The position numbers were made by a program, and so were the translations under genes. The notes beneath the pieces were generated by a model. It ran no database searches and was not told where the DNA came from. It worked only from the letters and a program-made list of their open reading frames with translations. From Trebouxia sp. TZW2008 (taxonomy: Eukaryota; Chlorophyta; Trebouxiophyceae; Trebouxiales; Trebouxiaceae), in the NCBI GenBank assembly GCA_002118135.1, contig BDIU01000155.1, positions 124,001-188,000 of the forward strand: a stretch of 64,000 nt of DNA. Reading direction: 5' to 3'. How positions within the stretch are numbered: the first letter of the stretch is position 1; each line of letters begins with the position of its first letter. Shown here one piece after another: positions 23,301 through 32,900 of this stretch.

Positions 23301-25383
23301 GCCCTGTTTGTTGGCATCAGCTTCCAATCATCAATTCACTTGTTCGTTTTGCATGGCACTGTAGAGCATCTGCAGCACTAGGTACAGCGTGTGACAGTCT
23401 GTACCAGCCTCTGATGGGTTACATGGGAGCTCTCAGGCACATGTCAGTTGCACCTGGCACATGATTGCAGATGCAGTTGGCACCGCAAGCTGGCGCCCTG
23501 CATTTAGTTTCATGCGGGATCCAAATATCTGCCCTAGCAGGTGTGCTTCTCGCTGCAAGCTGGCAACCTGCAGTCAACTGCATGCAAAATCTCAGGCGTG
23601 TTCCCCCCCTGCCTTGCTGCTCCACTTGGCCGCATGCAAGCTCTCAAAGGGCATGTCCAAACCTTGCAGGTGTATTTGTCGCTGCAAGCTGGCACCTATC
23701 GCTTCAGTGCAATGCTGGCTGGGCAGACAGACCAGAGCGCAGCCCAGACTGTGTTCACAGTGGACACCGTCGGCCCCGATGTGACCATCACATCTTCACC
23801 TGATGCCATCAACAATGGCGGTGTGGTCAGCTTTGCCTTTGTCTCAGAGGGCGCGGCATCCTTCCAGTGCCGCTGGGTGAATGTTACTGCGGGCACCACC
23901 ACAGATCCCTTCAATACCTGCCGTTCCCCTGCGTAAGCCTCACAGCAATTCTTCTGGTTGCAGCTGTTGTAACTGTGCAATGCTACATGTACATTCGCAT
24001 AATGCCTGATGATTGGTTTGTCAAGGTATTGTGCCGACCAGCCACCTTGATGTCGTGACAAACTGTTGCAGCTGTGCCTTTGTATCAGAGGGCGCATTGC
24101 ACTTCCAGTGCCGCTAGGTGCATGTTACTGCGGGCTCCGCCACAGATCCCTGTAACAATTGCCATTTCCCTGCATAAGCTTGCAATCACTTCTGTCAATT
24201 GCAGCTGCTGCATATCACAACACAAGTGATTGATGATGGTGTATGGGGCTTGTTGACACTAGTCATTGCACACAAGCAGTCAGCAGTCTCTGGTACAAGC
24301 CATGCTGTGTTGTGATGTGCATCTGAAGCAATCTGCTTTTTGTTGTTGTGTCAACTGCAGCTGTTGTTTGCTACAGGGTTTTGACACAGCTGACTGATGG
24401 CAAGTGGGTGTTCCAAGTGCAAGCGGTAGCCACCTCTGGCGCCACTGGGGCCGCTGTCAGTTTCCCCTTCTTGGTGGATAGCACTCCGCCCACCATCACC
24501 ACATTCACCATTGGCTACACCTCCAACAAGCAGGCTGTCAATAGGTCCCTCAACGCAGCGGGAGGGTCTGTTACTGTACCGTCTAAGGCATTCAATGTGT
24601 ACATGACCTACAATGATGGGTTGCTGGGCTCAGGAGTCTCGGTCAATGGGTGAGGCTTCTCACTCTAGCACTACAGCACTGTCAGGGCAGCAGCTGACTT
24701 TTGTCATGTGCTGGCTTGCTGTCAGCATTGCCATTCTTAGATGTGGGATCAACACTGTCAGGCAGTTCTCTTGCTCTGACTGCTGCAACAAGCATGCTGA
24801 AACAGCTGCTCCAGCCAGTACGCTGGTGCTGATTGCTACTATGTGCAAGCATGGGCATTTCGTCTTGTGTGCTTTTGTCAATGAACCTGTAATGTGTGTG
24901 GACAATGTACAGCCAGCATGCTCACGGTGCAGCAAGCCCACTGAGTTGCTACAGCGTGTGTACGAGTCCAACATTGTACTTGCATCCACAATCATATGTT
25001 GGACAGCAGAAGGGGATTTCAGTGTCACTAATATTGCAGCGCTGCTGACAGTGCTCGCCTTGCCGCAATGTTTTGCTTTGTGTCTGGACTCTAACTTTTT
25101 CTGTACCACTGACATTCTTGAAAGTGTTTGCTGGTCATGCAGGACATCCTACAGACTGCAACCAGACAATGGTATTGCCACTGTGGCGTATAAGCAGTCC
25201 AGCCCACCACTGAAGCTGACGGCCAACAAAGGCTCTTACCTGTTTCAAGCAGTCGTCGCAGATCAGGCAGGCAACGCTGCCACATACAATACCACCATCA
25301 TCAGCTCCAGCGCAATCACAAGCAGCCTGAATGCATGCATGCTTATATGCATCAGTATAGCTGCCTATACGCTAATGGCGTAG
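11366..25383 (+). CDS. Secreted subtilisin-like (S8) serine protease with PA domain and Ig-like C-terminal repeats
   Basis: Exons: 11366-11514, 11642-11729, 11810-11969, 12314-12747, 13296-13482, 14040-14300, 14806-14935, 15594-15785, 16500-16798, 17415-17600, 18445-18584, 18906-19090, 19692-19852, 20081-20308, 20849-21281, 21562-21827, 22280-22435, 23025-23185, 23670-23932, 24377-24649, 25143-25383. All phases agree: 1530 aa. A signal peptide (VVLSTFAVLICVSLAHG) is followed by a long propeptide. The catalytic domain has Asp352 (GDTGVD), His411 (GHGTHCAG), Asn511 (AAGNFG) and Ser758 (GTSMSTP), with a PA domain inserted at about 535-695. A beta-sandwich (VTLVWNDRPNDLSAA) follows, then repeats of the form 'FQC...C.SPK...AGN', and a hydrophobic end (ACMLICISIAAYTLMA) like a GPI signal. 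Chlamydomonas sporangin, a cell-wall lytic enzyme, is also a subtilase; a wall or surface role is inference. Intron 13 uses a GC donor. Confidence 0.94.
12795..12900 (+). repeat. GTATGY microsatellite
   Basis: Imperfect (gtatgc/gtatgt)n tract in intron 4 of the subtilase gene. Non-coding in the model. Confidence 0.75.
13680..14039 (+). repeat. Echoes of the subtilase exon carrying the catalytic Asp
   Basis: Three copies of the start of exon 6 precede the true exon at 14040. The nearest (13890-14020) reads GLNGLGQTVQMGDTGIDWLH, against GLNGLGQIVGMGDTGVDWLH in the real exon, and keeps the acceptor cag. Two older copies lie at about 13770-13860 and 13690-13760 and retain only parts such as gggtgatac..tgactg. 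Confidence 0.88.
14303..14700 (+). repeat. Large CTG/GCTGCT microsatellite in an intron
   Basis: Nearly 400 bp of interrupted (CTG)n, (GCTGCTATT)n and related triplets inside intron 6 of the subtilase gene. Long ORFs on both strands here (poly-Leu, poly-Ala, poly-Ser) are artefacts of the triplet repeat. Confidence 0.95.
15140..15375 (+). repeat. Echoes of the subtilase exon carrying the oxyanion Asn
   Basis: A copy at 15146-15240 repeats the start of exon 8 (true start 15594): ggggtgcaagga.tc.ctctgac through the tract for DALVYDVDLFA. A shorter one lies at about 15330-15372. On the other side, 15880-15940 copies the exon 8 end (accatttcctctccctctctggcc). Confidence 0.85.
16320..16425 (+). 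repeat. TGAC-type tetranucleotide-rich tandem repeat
   Basis: Interleaved gactgactggctgactg and gactggtcaaacgactaact units in intron 8 of the subtilase gene, about 100 bp. Non-coding. Confidence 0.8.
16810..16955 (+). repeat. Echo of the PA-domain exon end
   Basis: Immediately after the exon 9 donor, bases 16838-16945 copy exon 9 from gtgcagtcagctctgg.tgtcatatcc through ttcccttacac.ctgcctg. The copy is frameshifted relative to the exon (16661-16770). Confidence 0.85.
17790..18444 (+). repeat. About 130-bp ladder of echoes before subtilase exon 11
   Basis: The acceptor plus exon start gcag|gtgacctttggtgcctt.. recurs in degenerate form at about 17797, 17890, 18050, 18180 and 18310 before the true exon at 18445. 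Each unit also carries the upstream intron phrase ttgactggctgctgcatgt. The copies at 18180 and 18310 still read ...LPADQWESLA-like sequence. Confidence 0.85.
21828..22600 (+). repeat. Echoes after exon 16 and exon 17 of the subtilase gene
   Basis: Between 21828 and 22100 the phrases gacccacaggtgctcac.ctgagccat and ctgtcttg.gcagtcaggctgt recur two or three times, copying the exon 16 end and its intron start. Between 22440 and 22590 the exon 17 end (ccatgccatcattacaggt) recurs twice as gccaccatcacaggtat and gccatcatcacaggtat. Confidence 0.75.
23470..24180 (+). repeat. Echoes flanking subtilase exon 19
   Basis: Upstream, gctgcaagctggcaacctgc (23552) and gcaccgcaagctggcgccct (23478) copy the exon start at 23670. 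Downstream, 24070-24178 copies the exon end: tcagagggcgc.ttccagtgccgct and ccacagatccct...ttccctgc.taagc, with an in-frame stop replacing Trp. The real exon is 23670-23932. Confidence 0.82.
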
Positions 25384-25828
25384 CATGCTTTTTGTTTCTG
25401 AATTGGTGTGTAGGGTATGTGTAGGGTAGCTTGTCCTTCTGTCAATGTTGAAGACCAATGTTGCCAAATAGCTAATGGATTTGATTTGTGATCTGTCCCT
25501 CTTATGATATGCAACATATATATATGCAGCAGTTCTCTAAGTTTTCTTGTCTCTGTGCTATGATGCATATATATAAGCATCCATTCTTCTGGCAGACTTC
25601 TGCGTCCTGTTCTGTCGAACCCTGTCCACCCGTCGCGCTCAAGAAGCTTCACAAAGTGCCGGCTCGCCCATATTCTCCTTGAGACCAGCACAAGCTGATA
25701 CGCGCAGGCACCGTCAAACACTCCAGCGAGCAGACTCCTGCTACATCTATGTCAGTGATACCCAGTTGTGACGAGTGCTGTCTAGACGTCTAGCAGGGGT
25801 CCAGCTGAGGGCCGACCTGACTTGCATC
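25384..25828. other. 3' flank of the subtilase gene
   Basis: No gene is seen. It contains short AT-rich tracts (acatatatatatgcag and gcatatatataagc) and presumably the 3' UTR of the protease gene. No TGTAA signal is obvious close to the stop codon. Confidence 0.4.
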
Positions 25829-26346
25829 ATGAGTCAGGTACTTGTGATGTCGGCTGGACGCAGCACGAAGTTTTTAACGTTCTTGAACCAACAGAATTTG
25901 TGCTTTGTTTTTGAGGTAGCTGACTCTTTGAAATCTATGCAAGATGTGGAGAACGCCCTGCGACAGCTTGGCTGCAGATGCACTCAGTCACTCGATGCTG
26001 CCACAAACACAAAGACAGAGCTTGCAAACACAAAGACAGAGCTTGCAGACACAAAGGCCGAATTGTCAGAAATGAAGCAGCAGATTCTGTTGGGAGAGGC
26101 TGCATACACCTTTGCAAGGTTGGTGGAGGACTTTGTGTTTGATGGCACTCCAACAGAGCAATTTCAGACCTTAGCACTCAAGGAGTATCCCAATGTTGAC
26201 TTGAAAACCGAGCAGCAAATGCGCTGGGAGCAAGTTCAGGACTTTGCAACAGCTTATGTTGGGCGTGGGCTTGCATCAGGGTTGACAAGATGCTGCGCAA
26301 GGGTCGTTTTCAGCTAGCTCATGGCGAAGCAAAGGATAAGAAATAG
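25829..26346 (+). pseudogene. Intronless coiled-coil ORF, apparently frameshifted near its 3' end
   Basis: From the ATG at 25829 an open frame runs to 26317 (162 aa). It has a heptad-like repeat TNTKTELANTKTELADTKAE followed by EMKQQILLGEAAYTFARLVE, and an acidic segment ending in EQVQDFATAYVGRGLASG. At about 26280 the reading appears to switch: another frame continues VDKMLRKGRFQLAHGEAKDK to a stop at 26346, in the same charged style, while the open frame turns Cys-rich and stops. A one-base indel would explain this. The ORF lacks introns, unlike every neighbour, which fits a retrocopy. Domain not recognised. It could also be a real short gene with an unusual end. Confidence 0.4.
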
Positions 26347-26949
26347 GCAGATTTGCAAAGAATGGAAGGCTGGGCTGCCCTTTACTATCAAAAGCCAGCT
26401 GCAGTAGGTGCTACCAGGGGATGTTTGTGCATGTTGTATCAATTTACTGATGGTGCTTATCCATCGTTGCCAAACAAAAGCATGGTCGATGTATTGAGAC
26501 AAAAGCAATAGGAGAGCTTTGTGCCAGCGTTTTATGTCACCGTTTTTGGGAACTGTCGGAGTGTAGCGGTGGTACAACCAAGTTCGATGTCGGTAATTCG
26601 TAACGCCAACACATAACGCATGCGCACAAGCCATAACGCATAGGGGCCACCTCGGACCATCGACCGCGCACAGCAGACGCGTAAGACACGGTTGTATCAC
26701 AGCATTCGCCAAGCATGCTGGCTTGTTGATACCGCGCAACGCTGAGATCACCGTTTTGCAGTCATCGGCGTTCTATTGCCCTTGCACGCTGAGGTGATCT
26801 TGCTACATACTGACAACTTTTACGTACCGCTTCGATCTGGCAGACCTGCAGAACTTACAGCAGGAAGCTACACTGCCGCAAGCCTTGGTGCATAGCCTTC
26901 TTCAACAGACGTTGCCTTCGTTAGCTTGATCAGCATCCAGCAGCTCATC
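26347..26949. promoter_or_regulatory. Upstream region of the PKS gene
   Basis: About 600 bp without a credible gene; the minus-strand ORF at 26314-26751 has no recognisable domain. The PKS promoter and 5' UTR should lie here. The first in-frame ATG of the ligase domain is at 26950 (atcATGGCGCCAGC). Confidence 0.5.
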
Positions 26950-29900
26950 ATGGCGCCAGCAGACGCGTGGGAATTGCTGAAGCTTGCTGCAGAAGCTCAC
27001 GGAAACAAGCTAGCATATGTGAACCCGGTCGAGCAGGTCGGCGGGACCTACGCCGCGCTATTGCAGCAAAGCAGTCAGCTTGCGGCCTGGTTGTCGAGTC
27101 ACGGCGTACGCCGAGGCGACAGAATCGCGGTCATGATGCACAATTCCATAGAAGTCATCCAACTGCACTACGCCGCAGCAGCCCTGCACGCCGTCGTCGT
27201 AAACATGAACACTCACTGGGTTGACCGAGAAGTTGACCTAGTTTTCCAAGACTCAACCCCATCAGTGGTGTTTACCCACCCACAGCACCTGCCAATCATC
27301 TCAGCTGCCATTCAAAAGTCTCAGACTCTTTCTGGAGCACCACATTCACCCAGCTGCAGCGTCAAGACTAATGTGCTGGTGGACTCTGCAATCAGTAGTA
27401 GCAGCCGAGCAGATCTTCATTGCAACATAGACTGCGTCAGCTATGCTACAATCATGGCAGGCAATGCAGTCTTTCAGGCAGAGTGTGATCTGCCAGACAG
27501 TGATGGCTATCAGATGTACTACACAAGTGGAACCACGGGCAGACCCAAGGGAGCCGTGCTCAGCCACAGGATTGTGGTCACACATGCTTTGGGCACCATC
27601 AAAGGTAGTGCAAAACTTGGTTCGTTGGCTGTGATACTGCGCTTGATGAGCAAAAAGTCTGAGTTGTGCTTGTTACATGCTTGGTGCCTGCAATGGCACC
27701 GCTCGCAGTCTGTGCTGCATCACTGCTGCTACCACTATAAACTTGCACCTCTTGCTTGTCATGGTAAGAAAGCTGACCAACTGCATAAAGTCATTGTGGA
27801 ACAGAATTTGCTCATACACACAAAGCAAGTATTGCATCAAGATTGGCATCTTACATGTGGCAGAGTGCTGACAGCTTAATGTGCATGTAGAGCTGAAATG
27901 AACGGCAAGGTTGTGTGGGCCATTTTGCTCCTATGTTTCACCTGTTGGCATGTTAGGTGTGGCAGGCTGTTGACAAATGTTATGTGCATGCAGAAATGGG
28001 ATTGAATGGCCAGGATGTGTGGGGCCATTTCGCTCCTATGTTTCACCTGGTGGACGCTTTCGCCATCTATGCCATCACCCTAGTGGGAGGACGTCATGCC
28101 ATTTTACCCAGCTTCAGTGCTCAGGAAGCCCTTCTCATGATTGGTACGCATTTGACTCCTGAAAGTTGTTTCTGAGACAGCATTGCATCACATGTGTATT
28201 GACCAGCTTACCCACCTTCAGCGCTCGAGAAGTCCTTATCATCGTTGGTGAGCACTGCATGCCACCAATTCACTAACTGCCTGGTGTGTGGGGTAACCTA
28301 GCTCCTATGTGCCACCTGGTAGCTGCGTTTGCCATCTATGCCATCACCCTTGTGGGAGGGCGTGATGCCATCTTACCCAGCTTCAGTGCTCAGGAAGCCC
28401 TTCTCACGATTGGTAGGCACTCAACCTTTGCAACTATCTTGAAGACATCACTGCATGCCATGCTTACTGGCCAAGTCTGTGTGGGGCCATTTCACTGTTA
28501 TGTTTTACCTTGTGGATGCGTTCGCCATCTATGCTGTCACCCTTGTGGGAGGGCGTCATGCCATCTTACCCAGCTTCAGGAAGCCCTTCTTATGAAACGT
28601 GAGCATTCTGAAGGTTGTTTCCCAGACATACTTTCACGCTGCCTGTTCTGAGCATTTCCAAGAAGATCAGCAAACAACAGGCATGCTTCATTGGCGCGCC
28701 ATGATCTGTGAATAATCACTGCAGTAAGGGAAAGGTATTTTGCACTCAAACTGCCTGCACAATGTACTCAGTCCTGACATGTTGATTTGCTCTTGTAGGC
28801 AAAATCCTGTCATGACCTGCTTGACTGCTGTTCTGCAGACAGAGAGAGAGAGGATGTGTTGCACCAACTTTGCCTCTACAACGGTGACCCTACTGGTCAG
28901 CAACCCCCTCCTAACCCACCTGGACCTCTCCTGCCTGCGCCTGGCATCCTGTGGGGTCACCCCTACCCCCTGCCACAGTCAGAGGGCTTTTGTTGCTCAA
29001 GGACAGCTTGCCCTGACCTCTTGTTTGCTGTTCTGCAGACAGGGAAAGGGTGTCCTGCACCCACTTTGACTCTACAATGCGCCCTGTTGTTATATCTTTG
29101 TTTACTCTTCCGCAGACAGGGTCTGTCACGGTATGCCCTTACCTCTTTGTGTTCTGTTCTGCAGAGCGGGAGAGGGTGTCTTGCACCAACTTTGCTTCAA
29201 CAATGGTGACCCTACTAGTCAGCAACCCCCTCCTCCCCCACCTGGACCTGTCCTGCCTGCGCATTGCCTCCTGTGGGGGATCCCCCCTACCCCCTGCCAC
29301 AGTCAAGAGGGCTATTGCTGCCTTTGGCTGCCCGTTCTTCATCTCCTATGGAATGACTGAATGCTGCGGCAAGATCAGCATGTCAATCCTGCCAGAAGAC
29401 TGCTCACATTTGAGGTATGCCGCTTTTGCTGCAAGTCGTGCCCCCAAACAAATTGAGCAATTACATGACCTGTTTTTGTCATACGCTGTCAATATATGTT
29501 GTCTTGCAACCTGCGATGTTCATTTGCTGATACCTTCTGTGGCAGCACTCCTTTGCTGGCATTGCAGTCTGGTGTGTCTTATCAGGTTTGTAAGCTGGCT
29601 GAGCCACTTTGAAACCTGTTGTGACGAGTGCTTGTCGAGGTCATGATTCGCAGAAGGCCATTAGCAGTCTCTGATCTATCCTATGACATGCTCTTGAGTA
29701 GAGCAGTGTGTTCAACATCCGCTGCGGGCATGCAACTGCCAGCAGGCTTCATGACATGAGTGCAAAGCACAAATGTCTGAATCAATTTGGAACATTGCCT
29801 GCACATGAGAACCATATGCTGGCAGACTACTTTCTGTCTTGCTGCAGCAGTATCAGATAGACCATTCACGCTGACGTATGGCACCTTTGCGACTTGCTGC

Positions 29901-32900
29901 TGCACTGACACTTAGATCATCAAATGCTGGCAAGCTGTGTGCGTGTCCTTTGCTACATCACTGACGGATGGACAATCATAAATGCCTACACACTGCATGT
30001 TTATGCCTATCCAATTGCTGCAGTGCTGAGCAGCAATTTGAGTTGGTCTGCACATCTGGGCGGCCCTTTCAGCTTCTGGATGTGCGCCTGATGGGCCCTG
30101 GGGGTACCCTCCTGCAGCCCGGCTCAGGTGAAGTTGGGGAGGTCCAGTGCAAGGGCCCCACTGTGTTTGAGGGCTACTGGCAGCTGCCCCAGGCCAGCCA
30201 GGATGCCTTTACCATTGATGGCTGGTTTCGCACTGGAGACTTGGCCACCATCAATGCTGCTGGCTACATCAATGTAGTAGACCGTATCAAGGATATGATC
30301 CTGCATGGTCAGTGCTTCACCCCACTCGTGCACTTTTTGACATTTGTGTTCATCATGTTGGACATTGTCTTCATTCTGCTCGTCTGTCGAAGATGTTCTA
30401 AGCTGTCTAGCTTGGTCAGTCCATGTCATGCAGACTACAAGACATTTGTTATCTGTGCACATGTATCATGGCGTCGGTATTGATGAAATGTCTGATGCAT
30501 AATGAGCAGCAACTTGCATTATTGATGGGAAATGCCAGGCAGCATGTCTCTCAGGGCCATCGCAGTCATTGTTGCCTTGGCGAGCTATTGGCCTTGCGTC
30601 AACTCTGCTGTCAGCAAGACATGAGCAACATCACTCTGCTTCTTGGAAGCAGTTCTGTTTGCATTTGTTACAGGCAAAAGATGCAGTTGCTGGCTATGCA
30701 GGTGGTGAAAACGTGTACTGTAGTGAGGTGGAAGCTGTGTTGAGCGCTCATCCTCAAGTGCTGCAAGCAGCAGTCTTTGGCGTTCCCAATTCTATCATGG
30801 GAGAGATGGTTCATGCAGCCCTGGTGCTACGGCAAACAGCCCTAGCCACCTCAACTGCCCCTCAGGAGATCATTGCCTGGTGCCAGGCTAATTTGGCAAT
30901 GTACAAGTGCCCCACTGCAGTGCACTTTGTGGATGAGATGCCAACTACTGGATCAGGGAAAGTGCAGAAGAATGTGCTGAGGGCTATGTTCAGTCATGGC
31001 AGCGCCTCAGCAGCAGCTACCAGGGCAGCTGCCTTGCCTGTGGTCATCCAGTCACCTGGAAACAGTCAAGGCAGCACCTCAGCGGCAGCAGCAGCAGCAG
31101 CAGCTGCTGCTGCGCCGGCAGCTGCTGTGCCAGCTGTCATTACCACACCTACTGTGGCAAGGAACCTGACTAGTGCTGATTGGGACAGCGCTCACAGCAC
31201 CCACAGCATGCAGATTTTGAATGCTGTTTTGGGGTGCTCCAAGGACATTACGGCTGTGGACTGCACAGCTGAGCATTTTGTCCTGGACTCAGCCATCTGC
31301 ACTGTGCTGATTGTTGAGGACTGGCAGCATGCTGTAAGCAAGGTAGGCACGTGTGTGAATATGGTTGTCCACACCATGCGCCTGCACATGGAGTGTGTCC
31401 CCACAACATGTGTAATCACATGTATGATTGTCAGGCAAGGCTCTGCTTGAATGCACAGGCAAGCATAGCATGCTGCTTTTCAAAAACTTCAGATGCTTGT
31501 TGTACAAGCAGCCACAGCTTGCTGCTGCCATAGACGCACAGATCTTGCACACCAGTACTTGCATCATTTTGTCAGGAGCTAAACCGTGTTTATGGCACTG
31601 TACTGCAGGTGGCAATCATGGTGCACCAGCCAGGCCACCACATTCTCCTGCTTGCTACCACAGCTCCTGACAACGCCATCACGGCACAGCTGCGGCAGCT
31701 TGTGGACTCAAGCCAAGCCTGCCTGACAGTGTCAAACCTCCCAGCAGACGTACTCACCTCTTCTAGGCAGGCGTCTGCTGCAGTTGCTACAGCCTTTGAC
31801 TGCCACAGCATGCCGACACCACAAGCTGTGGCTGTTCTCAGCAAGACTGCAGTCACTCTACAGGCTCCAGTTCAAGCTGCGCCAGTCACAGCTGTCCACA
31901 GCATGCACAGCATGCAAAGCATGCACAGCACAGCAGACGCAGCAGGCCATGCAGCAGCCACAGCAGGTGCTGTCAATGCAAGAGACAGCTTGGTTGCTGC
32001 TGTCACAGCAGCAGCTGCAGAAGCTATTGGTGTCAATTTTTATCAAGGAGGGAAAGTCCCGCTGACCGAGCCATTGATGGATGCTGGTTTGAATTCAACT
32101 GGAGCCGTTCAGCTGGTTTCCCTCCTAGAGGCTGCCACCGGCTTAGAGCTACCAGGGACGCTGGCTTTTGACTACCCCTCCATAGCTGAAATCACAGACT
32201 ATCTGCTGAGCCTTCAGCATTCAAATTCAAAAACAGCATGCACAGCACGCACAGCAGGCCAGCTCAGCATGCTCCCAGACATAGCCATCCCAACAGACAG
32301 CGGCACCTCAGCTCCAGTTGCTGCTGTCATTGTTGATGCCACTCAGCCTGAGTCTACCGCAGTGCAGTCAAGCGCAGCTGTGACTGGCGCCATCGTTGCA
32401 GCAGTCAGAGTTGTGCTAGGCTTGACTGAAGAAGAAGACCTGGACTTGAATTCCCCGCTGATGGATGTTGGCCTCAACTCCTCTCTGGCCATTGAACTCA
32501 CCTCTCAGCTGGAGACAATTCTGCACAGGGACTTGCCTGGCACGCTGGTGTTTGACTACCCAACCATCACTGAGATCATTGCCTACCTTGCATCAACTGC
32601 AATTGATAGCAGCTCAGCCATGCCAGTAGCAGTTGTCACAGCACAGCCTGGACACGACTCTCAAGGCGCAGCAACATACACATTGTCAGCAGCTACCGAT
32701 GTGCAGCCTCAAAACAAGTCACAAGAGACAGCCACAGTTTCAAAGGCTGATGTCCTGCAACATCCTGGACACAAGTCACAGGGCGCAGTCACTGCTTTTA
32801 AGGCTGGAGTGCTGCTGAGGGTTGTGACTGCCGCTGCGGCTGATGTGATTGGTGCGGTGGTCGATGTCAACACACCTCTCATGGACGCAGGACTCACATC

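Noticed and set aside
26314..26751. Minus-strand ORF of 145 codons upstream of the PKS
   Set aside because: No recognisable domain, unusual composition, overlaps the end of the coiled-coil ORF.
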